From Bagarius yarrelli (taxonomy: Eukaryota > Chordata > Actinopteri > Siluriformes > Sisoridae), in the NCBI GenBank assembly GCA_005784505.1, contig VCAZ01000017.1, positions 2,548,072 to 2,612,071 on the forward strand: a stretch of DNA of 64,000 nucleotides. The letters are read 5' to 3'. Shown here in pieces: positions 23,586 to 36,260 of the stretch (position 1 is the stretch's first letter; each line of letters starts with the position of its first letter). The notes below the pieces were generated by a model. It was not told where the DNA came from, did no database searches, and saw only the letters and a list, made by a program, of their open reading frames with translations. The position numbers were made by a program, and so were the translations under genes.

Positions 23586-23780
23586 TTCGCTTGCGAGAGC
23601 TCAGCATGAGCTGCTTTGTAGTGCCTGCGCTGATGGAAGGCGAGCCTGGGCCAGGATTAGGCTCTTTTCATCATCCAGTCCCATCTGGTATCAAGACTCT
23701 GTTTGTTAGGGCTTCGGTTCTTTAATGTCTCAGCTTGGATTTCACAACGATTCATTCCTATTACAGCTGTGGAGAAAATG
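23586..23780. other. Candidate conserved non-coding element
   Basis: Repeat-free, GC-balanced block ('ctgatggaaggcgagcctgg', then 'catctggtatcaagact'). Confidence 0.25.
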
Positions 23781-24144
23781 TAACCCCCCCTCCCCTTTCA
23801 CCAATGCACACAGTATGATAAAACCACAGAAGATCATGACAGAAAGCAGAAGATGAGACAGTTTAGTACCGGGCTTCATTTTAGGCAACTATAATTAAGA
23901 ACGATATGGGATGAAGCATAAAAGATGGATTATCTCCTGCTTGTCTGTCTGTTTTGCCTTTTCCCTGCGCTTTCAGTTTAATTCCCTTAATCGTACAATA
24001 TAAAGCTTATATTTAAACACATCATCTACACAGGTTTGGCTTGAATGTATAATATCTTTAACATGCAAATGTGACATTTAAATAAAAAAAAAATAAAAAA
24101 AACAGATGAAAAAAATGCTGTAAGGTGTTGGGCTCTATGAGCAG
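23781..24144. other. Non-coding, no gene seen
   Basis: AT-rich. Poly-A-like interruption at 24083-24103. Confidence 0.5.
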
Positions 24145-24335
24145 AAGTGGGCGCAGGGGCGCAGATAAGGTAGGGAAAGTTAGGATTATTCTAATGATGA
24201 GTTACACACTTTGGGGCCTGCATAGATCTGTGTTATTAGTACTCCCAATATGTATGTAATGTATGTTGGGGCAGAATAGGTGTGTAAGGGGTCCAGCCTC
24301 ATATTCTTTCATATGGCACCTCTGGGTGAGCAACA
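24145..24335 (+). repeat. Dispersed repeat family F, copy 1
   Basis: Shares, in order, 'aaagttagga', 'gatctgtgttattagta', 'gggtccagcctcatattc' and 'tttcatatgg..cacctctgg' with the copy at 57405-57560. Class unknown. Confidence 0.65.
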
Positions 24336-25682
24336 CATGTTCCTAAATTAATTTTTCCTGCTTGTTTCCCTGCCCTACCCACTACTGATTACCTGGGTCA
24401 AGTGTGTTTAGTCAATCAGAAACTGGGAGGTATCGATTAATCTGGTCTTTTCCCACTTAACCCTTATGTAAGATGGTATCTTACAGCTTCTTATTGACTT
24501 GCCCATAAGACACCAGAATTTCTTTAGTTTACCTTGGCATAGATTTTCTGTACTAGAAAAGATTTCCTCTAAAACATGTTTATAAAATCTCCCGAATGAG
24601 TGTTTAGTGGCGATACGATAAAGTAATGGCAAGGGGAGCATATGATTTTTGCTATTTTCATTCTCCTCAAACCAGTTTTTGAGCTTTTGTGCCCTATGGA
24701 TAAAAAGCAGATTAAAAATTTCATCACAGGCTAATCTGTCAGAATAGATTTGTATTGATTTGCCTTAAAGCTTTCCTACAAGCACCTAAATAGACCTGAA
24801 CCATACCAGGAAAAATATCTCCCACAACAGAACAGTATTGGGTTTTTTTCTATTCAACTGTCATAGCAGATAAGACTTTAGCAAATGTTTAGATCTCTTT
24901 TTAACTTGTTAGGTGATTGATTGTTTTTTTGCACTATGTGGACAATGTAGAGAACAATGCTAGGGCTCAAATGACAAAATCATCATGTTTTAAAATGCCC
25001 ATGATGGTTTTCGTGTTTATTATTTTCAGTTCCCATAATATTCGCTCACAGAAAAGCAAAAAAGTGGTTCCAGTTGTCCAAGATAGCTGACCCCACTTGG
25101 CTGCACAATGAACCTTTGATCGTTTTTATAGATTAAAGTAAGTCACACTGTGTTCGTAACCACATCAGCAAGTCTGCACAGCTGTACTGAGGAACTGTAT
25201 GTGATGCGACATGCGATAGGGCTGTTTGCGCACAACACAACATACCTATGGCAAGTGTGATAATGCCACTAGTTTTGTTTCAGATTTTGAAATCTCTTGT
25301 GAAGTCAATTGAAGTTGCTAATTCCGTAGTTGCATATGTTCTAAGATCCGTTTATCTTAAATGGCCTTTAAAGATCCTGTTGTTTGCCATTTCACAGGAC
25401 CCATAAGGGGGTTCGTCCTGCTTTCCCCGGAATTTTTTTTTTACATTTTAGAACATATTTTTAGGGTATAAAGAGAATGAAAAAAGAAAAATAATTAAGG
25501 CAACAATAGTACTTAGTAGTAGATTTAATCATGTAACATCAATTTTGGCGCCTCCAGACGCTGTGCCATACCCCTTAAACTTACCTTGCCCATACCCCAA
25601 CCTCAACCTTGTCAAACCTTGTTTTTGTCCAACCTCTATGCGTTGTGCACAGGAGCATTGTCATGCTAATTGACAAAGGGAA
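24336..25682. other. Non-coding, no gene seen
   Basis: AT-rich. No gene or repeat recognised. Confidence 0.5.
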
Positions 25683-25800
25683 ACTAATAGTCTAGTGGTT
25701 AATGTGTTGAACTGCTGATTATAAGATTGTGGGTTTAAACCCCAGCACCACCAAGTTTCAAGCACTTGGGCCCCTGAGCAAGGCTGAGTTGATTAAGAAA
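25683..25800 (+). mobile_element. SINE family A, 3'-truncated
   Basis: Head 'agtctagtggttaatgtg', 'aaaccccagcaccaccaag' and 'tgggcccctgagcaaggct', then divergence. Confidence 0.85.
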
Positions 25801-26218
25801 ATTCACTAAATGTTTACAAATGTTTAAAGAATGCTTTAAGAAAGCATATTCACAGAAATCTTTAATTATGAAGCCAGAAAAGCTTCCTGACACAAATGAA
25901 AAGTTTGACAGGATCTAGACTCAAGTGGGGAAGCTAGATGATGTCTTCTAGATGACATCAGATAGAGAGGTTATAAATGACTTGGATTACAGTAGAATAA
26001 TGACGAAAAGTTTGTTGATCTGATTTATGAAACCGGAAGAAAAAACTACAGTGTTATGACTCTTCTTCCTAAAACTGAATAAAAAGTATTATAAATGCAA
26101 GTCACCTTGGAAAGAGGTGTCTGCAAAAGGTATTGTGAATCCCAGCAGACTGCCTTTTCTAGAGTATTCATCATGTTTTTATTTAATCCAACCAAGCAAT
26201 TAAGGGTTAAGTGCATTG
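25801..26218. other. Non-coding, no gene seen
   Basis: AT-rich. No gene recognised. Confidence 0.5.
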
Positions 26219-26313
26219 CTCCGTAGCTCAAGCGGTAGCAGCTTTGTGGTCCTGGTATTGACTACGCATGATTTTATGATCAGCAGTCCAACATTATAAC
26301 TACTGAGCTAACA
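26219..26313. mobile_element. Two SINE heads facing each other
   Basis: A tRNA A-box-like 'gtagctcaagcggtagc' on the + strand (26224-26240) faces a family A head on the minus strand (26256-26313: reverse complement 'gttagctcagtagttataat', then 'gttggactgctgatcat'). Both are short fragments, perhaps one rearranged insertion. Confidence 0.5.
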
Positions 26314-26767
26314 ATTCTGCTTCGCTTAGACCTTTAAACTGTGACATCAACCTGTTATCTGCCTGTCTACATACTTGCATCATGCGCCAAAAAGATGAGC
26401 GTTGACAACGCAACGGAGTTGCACAAGCATTTTTAGGGTTTCCAAGGGAGTGACAGCCAAGGATAGCTGTCTTATGCTCACATGACAGGCAGCGAATTAC
26501 CTTTGACAGTAATGCACAGGTAAAAGCAGATCTGACAAACAAAGTGTTCTAGTTATTGTCACAAATGACTCGTGTGGGCGTTTTTATGTCGAAATGATGA
26601 ATGCTGGTGCCGCGAGGTCTCTTATGAATTTATATTTATGCAGTAGTGAGCAAATAGGTTGTTCATGATGGTAAGTAGGTTAAAATGGGCTGTGTTATGA
26701 CATATTGAAGAAATACTATTAAAAGTTTCCACTCATATAATCATTATTATATTGTTCACCAATATTT
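26314..26767. other. Non-coding, no gene seen
   Basis: 80-codon minus-strand frame (26300-26542) has no recognisable features. Confidence 0.45.
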
Positions 26768-26932
26768 AAGGGCAACTACAGAGCTATCTGCTGATTGGAT
26801 GGTCCTAGGTTCAACCTCCAAGACCACCAATTTGGACCCCTGAGCATTGCCTTTATCTTTTATCTGCTTAGTCAGATTAAAAATAAAATAAATGTTGGTT
26901 GCTCTGGATAGGGGGGTATGCCAAAAATCTTG
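26768..26932 (+). mobile_element. SINE family A, diverged
   Basis: 'ctgctgattggatggtcct', 'gacccctgagcattgcc' and 'gctctggataggggggtatg' mark head, body and tail. Confidence 0.8.
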
Positions 26933-27699
26933 TTCCAAGTGATTAATGTGATCATTACAGGTACTGGTTGTACTGTTTTCCATGTGTGTTTCTGTGAATC
27001 TTAGAAAGGATTTAAAACATAAACCTATCTTCTACCACATTACGTCAAATATATTAATTTGGAGTTTAACCAACGTTTTGTTTATGAGTTTTTTTAAATA
27101 TCAACTGTATAAAAAATATTACTCCATTAATTAGTTGGCTTGTTAAGGCAAGCACCTACACTAACAAGCTTAACAACACAAGTGTACTTAACTCTGCGGT
27201 AGTCATTATCATTTTCTGTGAGGAAGCATATCATGTTTGTGTGCTTGTCAGAGAGTCTAGCAGATTTGATAACATCTGAGGTTTTTTGTTTACCGCACTG
27301 TCAGAAATAATGATAACAAACCTGTATTATTCCATGTAGCTGAGATAGCAAGGTTACAACTGGCAAACTGTCAAGGTTACATCTTTTGTCCGGGAAGTCT
27401 GTATCTTGCAAATGTTACTGTAGCTTACATTAAAAAGATAGGCTGCCTATTTGTACCATAAGTAGACTCACAGATATCATATATAGTGACCGTGTTTTTG
27501 CCAAGTAGGCTGTGATCCTAGATTATCATCCCTTGCTGATCCTGAACTAACATTTCATAGTGAATAAGACACCTTTACTATTTCACCACATATATTACAG
27601 CTCATTGAAATACTTGGGAAAGGGGTCAGAGCACAGGGACAGCTATGATGCAGTGCTTCTTCAGAGAAGGGTTAAGGGTCTTGCTTAAGATGTGGGGAA
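26933..27699. other. Non-coding, no gene seen
   Basis: AT-rich. Confidence 0.5.
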
Positions 27700-27905
27700 A
27701 TGGGGTTGCAGAAGCACTGTTGTTAAGGTGTTGGCCTGCTTATTGGAAGATTAGTGGTTTATTTTCCAGGATCACTATGCTGCCACTGTTGGGGGCCCAG
27801 AGCAAGGCCTTTAACCCTCAAATGTTCAGTTGGGTAAAAAGAAAATAGATGAATGTAAGTCATTCCGGTCATAAGATTCTGACAAATGCCAGAATAGTAA
27901 ATGCA
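27700..27905 (+). mobile_element. SINE family A, diverged
   Basis: 'ttgttaaggtgttggcctgc', 'ctgccactgttgggggccc', 'ggcctttaaccctcaaatg' and a decayed tail 'ctgacaaatgcca'. Confidence 0.8.
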
Positions 27906-28830
27906 TGTTAGTTATTACCCCAGCACTAAGGGAAACCAAAATTTGGCACTTTTATTTCTGAAAGCAAAAGCAGATAATTTTATAATTTTATATCTCTTGG
28001 ACTGGGTCGTTTTTTTTTTTTTTATAAGTTCATCCATAGAATCTGTCTGATGGATATGGGTAATAAATGTCTCCTCTCCTGCCCTAAGCCAGGTCTCTTA
28101 CATTAGGCAATAGTAACCAGTCCCTGAATGTGAAAGACAGTATGCTTAGATGTAACGCCATAGGGTGGGTGAAGTGATAAAAGATGGATGAAGAAACAAA
28201 GCAATAAATCTGTCCACTGGTCAAACGCTGGGGATGTGTTACTGGGTCGGGATTGGGGGTATTCAATCATATCCCGCATCTCAAACCATCCCTGATGACA
28301 GAAATGTCCAGGATAAATAGGTTTATGCAAGATATTCATTGTATGAGAAATCTGTACATGCCAGTGACAGATGAAGGGCACTCCAATGCAGCTGGAATGC
28401 ATCAAATATACAGAGGTAAAGCAAAGACATAAAACAGCATTGCCTGGAGTAGGAACACTATTTTTGTGGTTGATGTGAAGGACGTTTGACATAAACAGCA
28501 ATGCTGCAGCTCCTTTTTCTCATAAATTGAGCGGCATTGGAAGGCAGAGTATGGAACCGCCGGAGGAAGCTTGACATATTGCATATTCTCAAGGATCAGC
28601 AGAGGAGCTGGCTGTCACAAACAAGCTCTTTCAAAAACATGTTTTAAAACTAAAGTGTGGTTTTCAAGATAATAAAATGTACACCTTCCCTATGTAATTG
28701 TTATATAACACTAGTCATTCAGAACTTCTTATATGACCTTCTTCCAAGTTCACAATTGGAAGAGCAGGATGATGACCATGATGTTATCCTACTTGAAGTA
28801 AAACATTTGCTTTTTATCTGAAGCATGTCA
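27906..28830. other. Non-coding; long minus-strand frame without a family
   Basis: Poly-T near 28010-28023. A 132-codon minus-strand frame (28103-28501) has no signal peptide, domain or repeat I recognise, and its composition (His/Cys/Phe-rich) is typical of translated non-coding DNA. Confidence 0.4.
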
Positions 28831-30634
28831 TGGTTGGGGAATCCCAGACTTGGTGAGAGGTTTAAAAAGATCACTCGGCGTCTCGGTGTTGTGCGTGTGT
28901 GTGGTCAAGACTGTAAATAACTGAAAAAAGTCCCACTGGGGAGTGGCAGAGGTCACATTTGTCATGGTGGTCAACCTGAAGCAGTAAAGCAACTTTTACC
29001 ATCACCGTCACTTGGCCAAAATAATGTAGAAATGTATAATAATCACATTTTTTAAAACCTGGATGCTAAAGATAAACAAAAATGTATTTCTTTATAGATG
29101 TGATTTTCTTTCTAGGTTTTTTCCTTCTAGGAAGGTTTTTACAGAATCCTGACTTATATTTAGTATTTACTGATACTATTTTATGTCCAAGCTGACATCT
29201 TCTACTTACTCCAGGACAACACCATATGCAAGTAGTTGATAGTCTAGCAGTTAAGGTCTTATAATAGCTCTAGCCCTGGGGTGGTTGTCTAATTCCATCT
29301 CAATCACAAAGTCTGAACAGTCACACCATTTCAATCTAAACTGGCTGATGTGATAGCACGACCAGACAAGAGATAATAACGGGAAATTGGATCAGCAGTC
29401 TTGTGAAACAGCCAACATAGTGTTTCACGCCAAGGCATGCAATTCCATTGTTGAAATTCCCAGACTTAAATCTAAATGATTCGGAAATTGCTTGTCCCAT
29501 GACTTTTCTGATAGGTTTGACCTTCAAATATAGATATAGTTTCTGTTTTTAGTAAAGAGAGGTTTATAAAATGAGTAAAATAGGAATCTTTCTATCCTTA
29601 AAAAAAAATAAAGCTCAAATACCAACATTGAATATTATTTCTCTGCTCAGAGTACCTAATATATACCGTACCTTTGACAGGAAATGTGGGCAATAGCTCT
29701 TTTTACTAGGACAATTTTCTATTTAGCTAGTGGTATCAAACGTTTTCTGTCGATATAAATGAATATTTTTTTTTTGTGTATAAATTATTGCCCTAATAGA
29801 CTAGGTAGAAACAAAAATAAAAGTACAGCCACATTATTCATAGACACTTCAAGAGTCTGTATTTTTATAGCCCTTAAACCTCACGGTGGCATGTGATGAG
29901 AAAAAAGTTAAATACTGAACATAGGCACAACAAAACTTCCACAAGTTCCGTTTTTGGTAAAGACGTGTGTTCACAACAGATTGGGGTAATAGAAAAGTAG
30001 CTGGACGTATGGGCAGTTTACTTAGTGAAAACTAACCCTTGATAAAGAGTTGTTTCCAGGGCCAAGGTGACTTTTCCGCCTTGTTTGAAATGTAAAGCAT
30101 AGCTTAACAGGTCTATTGCTAGCAACGCACAGCACAACCAATGCTGCAGCAAATGCTAGGGTAGAAAGAAAGGCCAAAAGACTAGTTAAGTGAATGTTAA
30201 TGGATCTCCTTGCCAGTATGGTTGTCCTTGTTCTGCTCTCAATTGCAAGCTAAGCACTGCAACAAGCTTCATTTCAATCAGACTAGTTAACATTCATTAA
30301 GAATCCTTGTAAGGATAAAAATTTGATACATGTACATGATAAGTACATGATAGCCTAATGCTATTATACTTTCTTTGTTGCAGATTTATGTTTTAGTATT
30401 AAACACAAAATAATACATGTACTTGATGAAAAAAATGCTGTATATCCTGTATGTTATACACTAGGCATTTGCATATGCAACGCGTATCTAATGATGGCTT
30501 CGACCTAATCTGGTGTTCACAATACAAGGTTTTCAAAACAAGGCCAGTAACCAATGCTAAGTCTGCTTGATATCCATTTTAGAGTCATTAAAGCTAGCTT
30601 TTGCATGCTGACAATATGAATTTTAGCCAAATGT
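28831..30634. other. Non-coding, no gene seen
   Basis: 28840-29020 is repeat-free and more balanced (possible regulatory block). 29225-29262 resembles a SINE head fragment ('tagtctagcagttaaggtc'). The rest is AT-rich. Confidence 0.45.
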
Positions 30635-31400
30635 TTGAAGAGTCAAAGATATCTACCACTGGGGGTCAGTTTTCTCACTGGTTTCCCACAGAGACCACAT
30701 GATGGTGAAGCTAGCGGAATGGCAGGGGAAAAGGAGCATGTAAAAGTTTATTGTGAAAGAATAAAGATTTTAATCATCTTATGTGAAGGCCTTCGTTGGA
30801 TCTTTATAAGATATTTCCCTCTTGTTGCAGAGGGAAAGGCTATATGGCTACCTGCAGTGCTAGGGGTAAAAAAAAATGCGGGGTTTCATTTCCAGTGCAT
30901 TGCTAAACGGTGGCTTCAGTCATCCAAAAGCATTTCACCGCGGCTTATTTTAATCCAATTCAACAGGAAAGGAAAAAAAGAAAACCATAAAAAATCACCT
31001 AAAAAATAAAAGGCCTTTCTGGTCACATTGGTGTATTAGCATATTTGGAAACGGGTATTAGAAGAGTTTGAAAATTTTGCTAAGCAATTGCTCATTATCT
31101 ACCACCTGCCAGAGTTTTATGATTTCTTATCCTGTTAATGGTATCGTAACTAAATTTCTGCATTTGTATGTCGAGTTTTTCAGCGATAACCCACAAGGGC
31201 GGGCGGTGAAGATAGCAAAGATAATCGATGACATTCAGACCCGTCAACATTAAGGCGACCCCCTACCTGGCCCTGTTTCGATTCTTCCTCCGCCTTGTTT
31301 TCGTTCCGAAATGGATCGTGTCAGACGGTTAGCCGTCCCTTTTCCTTCATATGAGGATGATCCGTAGGTGGTCTTGGACCAGGGCGGCGTCCTTGGCATT
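30635..31400. other. Candidate conserved non-coding cluster
   Basis: Over 700 bp without recognised repeats. Sub-blocks: 30890-30965 ('aagcatttcaccgcggctta'), 31040-31260 ('tgctaagcaattgctcatta', 'atgtcgagtttttcagcga') and 31260-31400 (GC-rich). The 124-codon + frame at 30635-31009 and the 61-codon frame at 31068-31253 have no known domain. The sharp change from AT-rich flanks to complex, repeat-free DNA is what fish CNEs look like; conservation is untested. Confidence 0.4.
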
Positions 31401-32129
31401 GTGTGTATCTGGAAAATGCATGTCCCCCCCTAGTACTTGCACTCACGCTGCAGTTTAAGCTGCCATCATCCGATTGGACAGTCAATGGCAAGACTTCATC
31501 AGCAGAACATCCCTGTTGTCATGACAACTTGCCAATACGCCTGCTAACCGAACATGAGCGACTAAAGCATTCTTGATTTTTTCTTTTTAGACTAGAGATG
31601 AAATTTTTTTAACATGATTTATAGCTTATTCTCTTTGTAGCTCTATTGTCCTGTTCTATGCTAACCTTAACACTCGGCGAGCTGCCTTTAAGCAATCTTA
31701 GGAACCGCACTGGGATGTTAGCCATCTGCTATTTTTCAGCTTCACTGCGTCCTATCACAGGATGGAAAATCGGCTTAAAATTACACATATCATGACAATT
31801 ATGCATCATGCTCATAGGGAGAACATCAGAAGCTACATTTTTAACTGTAATCCTATTCCTTCGGAAAGACTACTTGCATAATCGTGATTGCGAGTTGCTA
31901 GCAAGTTAATTTGTAGCCTGGGACAGACTAGCACCAAACCGATCAAACTTTTGTAAACTAAGATTAATTTAGACCACAGTTGAGGTTAACAAGACCACAA
32001 AATAAGACCATGTACTCATTCCGTGGTTCTAACTTAAGGCAAAACAAAGTCTCAGACAAAAAAAAGAGAAAAAAACATGAGACTCAAAATAAGAAAAGGG
32101 GGAATTAAAAGCCAAAAGGAAAAAAAAGA
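31401..32129. other. Non-coding, no gene seen
   Basis: Mostly repeat-free, moderate AT. No gene features. Confidence 0.45.
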
Positions 32130-32400
32130 ATTATCTCTGCATTAGGCATGTTCTCCTGTCGTCAACAGATGCACGCATCCACACAGAGTCACCCGCTGTG
32201 TATCAAGCGGGCCCCATGGTGGGTGTTAGCGGCAGACGTTTTCAAATTCTGTTTCCTCAGGACTCCTTACACGCTAACCCCACCCCCTGCAAGCCACTCT
32301 GCCATTCCCCCAGGCCTCAAAAGCGGCCTGGGATGACGGGCCCAGCCCCGGCCTTTTAATTCTAATCCTGTGCATTGTCCCTACCTGGCACCCTACCTGG
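32130..32400. other. GC-rich candidate conserved non-coding element
   Basis: Contains 'gtatcaagcgggccccatgg', 'cctcaaaagcggcctggga' and 'ggcccagccccggcctttt'. One of the most GC-rich 250-bp blocks in the window, few CpGs in a row, no frame of interest apart from 62 codons at 32148-32336. Confidence 0.35.
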
Positions 32401-32917
32401 TGTTGTAGAGAGCAGCAAAACTGCAGGGTGTCCATGGAGCATCAATAATAGCAGGTGATGAATTAAACAAAAAATCCAGACTGGAAGTTCCCCAAGGTCT
32501 GATGATAGAGGCCCTGGTCAAAAATTATGGCTGAAAAAAAAGTAAAAAATTGCCTCACTAAAAGTAAATCACTTTATAAACAATTTGTAATGCAACAATT
32601 CTATGATCAGTTATTAAATCCAAATCAATCCTGGAATATTATAATAAAATTTTTAGGGTTTTTTTGCTATTTATTTGCAAAACATGAAAAGTTACAAAAT
32701 CCAACCCAAACCATAATCTTGGTAACTCATGATCATAATAACTATAATCATAGTGAGTCAAGTTGTGTAATATCGGAGCCTGATTTATTTCTGAGCAGGA
32801 AGACCGGTTTATTTTTAAGTGATGGTAATAACAGCTAATAATTTCATTAATTGATCTTAAGGTAAACCTTTGTTATTCTGGGTCTTGGGTTAATGGTATA
32901 CCTTGACAACAGATATC
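32401..32917. other. AT-rich non-coding
   Basis: 103-codon + frame (32527-32838), Asn/Lys/Phe-rich as expected of AT-rich DNA. 32690-32850 holds many TAAT/ATCAT cores. Confidence 0.4.
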
Positions 32918-33180
32918 CATCCACCCCATAAATTTTTCCATCCATTCGTCCATCTGTCCATTTACCCATTCATGTATCCATCCATGTATCCATCGATCCA
33001 TGTATCCAACGATCCATGTATCTATCCATCCATTCAATTATGGTATTTGCACTAGGGAGAAAAACCTTGGAATACCTGAAGAAAAACCATGCAAGAAAAT
33101 GCAATCTCTGCTCACACAGGATGGAGGTTGGAATTGAACCCCCATTCTCAGAGATGCGAAGCAAATGTGCCCCTCTATGG
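32918..33180 (-). mobile_element. SINE family C, degenerate, minus strand, with (ATCC)n tail
   Basis: The (ATCC/CCAT)n tract at 32918-33035 sits where family C copies end at 37503. 33060-33180 retains 'ggagaaaaaccttgg', 'catgcaagaaaatgcaatct' and 'gaattgaacccccattctc', matching the minus copy at 37503-37823. Confidence 0.65.
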
Positions 33181-34703
33181 CAGTCATTATATTTGTTTGC
33201 TACGACCATTATATTTGACAAGTTGTTTGGTTGAATGAATAATTGAGCAGGATGTGGCCATGGGGCCAGTGCTGACTCGAGACTCGAAAAGCTTTTCTAA
33301 ACTGGATCTGTGTCACATTTTACAATAAACAAATTAAATGCTGATCAGATGGTAATAAATCACGGTTTGACTGTTTATAATATGTACCATATATTGCAAT
33401 GTAATTTTGAGGGCAAAATATGTGGCTTCCCTATACTCCCTCAGCCCCTTATTCCAGTACAGCAGGGCGTTTGGAGTGTTACTGCATAGTCTCTGCGTTT
33501 GCCTCCAGGGTGATACAAAATAAGACTTCAAAGCACGCTGAAATAGTTCTGACACACACACACACACTCCCTTCCTCAGACTCATGTTGCGCATCCTAAG
33601 TGGCATGGCATGACTGTAACCTGCGTCAAACAATCAGATGCCAGTTACACGGTTCAAAAAGTGAGCGAGATTCACAAATGATGACATGATGACGTAATCT
33701 AGTGGGAAATAGATCAAAACGTTTTGGGGTTTTGGCCTGCGTGGTGTTATCTCCACTTTTCCGCATGCCAAACATGTTGTAATGAGATAAAATAGAAAGC
33801 CTTTCGGGAGACGATAAAATTTTCAGAACTGAGATGTTGCACTTGCTGACAAACAATCTGCAGAGCTATAAGTGATGAATATTAAGTATTTTTGGCAAAC
33901 GTGTCAATTCTGTGTAGGTTTGGAAAAAAGGGGTGCAGTGCTTGTGACTGGAAACACTTGCAGACTTTCACAGAAAAGCTATCACAACAGCCAGACTGAT
34001 TCATGTGCAATGTTGCCAGGTTTTGGCAAAATTTCCAGCACGAATATTGTACATTTGAAAAACCACACACAAAAAAAATCTTAGCATAGAAAGTTCAGGG
34101 ATTTGCAAAGGGAAAAGATTTTTTTTTGTTTGTTTTACTCTGACTGGCGGTATTTAAAATACACAAATGACATTCCTGTTTCCTCTTATTACATAAGTAG
34201 TCCTGTATATTATATAACTTTCCAACCAGGATACAATGTAGATCGCTCGTAGGACCATTTTGTTTTATATACCTATGTATCATGGAAAATTTCATGCTTA
34301 TGATGCTGATTGTCTATAAATTTATGTTAGCGGCTAGTTACAATTAAGCAAGACACTCCACATTTTTCTGTGTAATGTGATTGCTGTCTCGGATCTGGAT
34401 ACAGTAGATATTTTGTGCAGGCTTTAGAACCAAGGCTGATAAAGTAATTTTGATTTCAATTAGAAGCAAATCAGATACATTTCCTGTTAGATGGATGTAT
34501 GAGAAATGTTAATTTGAAAAAACAGTGATCGGGGTTAGGGTTGACAAAACCAGTCTATCTACTTACGCTTGTTAAAATTCACAGTCGGTGTCTGAACAAA
34601 CTGAACCTAAACCTAGCAAACTGAACAAATTTAACCTAGCAAATCTAACCTAAGTAGTTAGGTAATGTAAAAATATATATACTAAGTGCATTCTGGGTAA
34701 TCA
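33181..34703. other. Non-coding, no gene seen
   Basis: Several 60-100-codon frames on both strands, none with a motif. A short CA run at 33553-33567. 33400-33560 is repeat-free and GC-balanced. Confidence 0.45.
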
Positions 34704-35125
34704 TTAGATTAGATTAGATTAGATTCAACTTTATTGTTACTGTGCAAGGTACGTGTACAGAGCCAATGAAATGCAGTCAGCATCTAACCAGAAGTGCATA
34801 AGTGGCTTATTTACAATAAATAGCAGGGTAAAAAATAAAGGTATGAGGTTGATAATTACAGAGGTGGGGGTAAATAATGTACAGAAGGTATGTGGATAGA
34901 ATATAGAGGTGTAACAATAGATAGTTATGGATGGTGCGAAGATGCATAATGATAAAGTAGTGCAAAGTACAGAAAGTGGCAGTGCAGTAGTAATTAATAC
35001 TGTATATCAGCTGTTCAGTGCAGAAACGGCCACAGGAAAGAGGCTGTTTTTCAGTCTGTTTGTGCGGCTCTGAGACAACGGTAGCGTCTGCCTGATAGGA
35101 GAAGAGTGAACAGTCTGTGGTTGGG
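34704..35125 (-). mobile_element. Dispersed retroposon, probably minus strand
   Basis: Starts with ATTAG repeats (34705-34725), then 'caactttattgttactgtgc' and 'agccaatgaaatgcag', and ends in 'ctgataggagaagagtgaac' and 'agtctgtggttggggtaa'. I recognise this order from a retroposon family dispersed in many fish genomes. The pentanucleotide at the left suggests the 3' end, hence the minus strand. Family name not assigned. Confidence 0.55.
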
Positions 35126-35204
35126 GTAATCTTTGATTAATTTTTGATTAATCTTTGTTTAATCATCACAGATACACAACAAGATCAAGTCCGGATTCTT
35201 AGCA

Positions 35205-35335
35205 TTTACATTTCTGGCATTTGTCAGATGTTCTCATCCAGAGCGAGCTATATTAATGTCCTTTATGCAAATGAGCAGTTGAAGGTGAAAGGCCTTGCCT
35301 AGTGACCCATCAGTCAACCCTTAGTGGTCTTAACC
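35205..35335 (-). mobile_element. SINE family A, minus strand, truncated head
   Basis: 'ttctggcatttgtcagatg', 'ctcatccagagcgagctat' and 'aatgagcagttgaaggtga' are tail and body; the head is missing. Confidence 0.75.
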
Positions 35336-36260
35336 TCTACGTTCGACTGGTATTGGCTCACATATAACATATTTTCTAATCCGCATCCTTTACGCACATT
35401 AAACCTCTATTTGGCGACCCAAGCTTGCAGAAAGTGCATATCAGCATGGGCTGGTAACTCTATTATCATTAAGCCTTTTAATAGTGAGATCATTGCATTC
35501 CTAGCTTAATCGAATGTATTGGATCAGGAAACGACTCTGAACTGTTTGGGTGTAGTCATCCTCCAGTTTTTCAAGAGAGGAATGCACGCCTTTAACTCCT
35601 CACCGCACATCTCCACAGCTTTTCTGTTAAACGTGATATTTTATCTCATCCAGTCCACATCGCGTCTCAATTAAAAGCCCCCCCAAAAAATAACAATCCA
35701 CAATGTCTCTATCTGTTGCTCTACTGACCTATCAAGGGCCACTAATTCTGGACTTCAAACCTGGTTTTTATTGTTAACGGTTCATCTGACAACCTTTTTA
35801 TTTAAAGATTTGCTGGTATTGTGGATTTCTTTTCTGAGAAAGAAGGGGAAAAAACCAAACAGGATGCTTTTGCAATAACGCAGGAAAAAAAATATGAGTG
35901 GATGTTTGCAATTGTGTTTGGCAGCATAGCGCATCTGAAAACAATTTGCCTCCAGATGGAACAAATAAGCTTCAAATGTTGTATGGCAAAAGAATTTGTC
36001 CTTCCTCCGCTCTCTGGGTGTGTGCTTACTGTCAGAATTTCCCGTGCTTGTCAGTTTCATCTCGAATTTGGGACGTGTATCGCTGACAAAAAAGCAAATA
36101 TCGACCATAACAAAATCTTTTTTTTTTTTCTTTTTCTTTATTAAAGCAGTATGACCTTTTCTTCTGGACCCCAAAAGCTTTTGAGTGGTAGATTCCAGCA
36201 ATTCTCTGTGTACAATCTCTGTCCTTCACTTTTCAATCTTATTTGGCTTACAATTTAGCC
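35336..36260. other. Candidate conserved non-coding block
   Basis: Repeat-free except a T run at about 36117-36130. 35560-35665 and 35820-36110 are the most complex parts ('ccgcacatctccacagctt', 'tcgaatttgggacgtgtatc'). Open frames of 107 codons (+, 35821-36144) and 139 codons (-, 35782-36201) overlap almost fully; neither has a recognised domain, and both have Lys/Phe runs from homopolymers. Confidence 0.3.

Noticed and set aside
28103..28501. 132-codon minus-strand frame
   Set aside because: No domain, no splice context, composition like translated non-coding DNA.
30635..31009. 124-codon + frame as a gene
   Set aside because: No domain or splice structure; the DNA is better explained as a candidate non-coding element.
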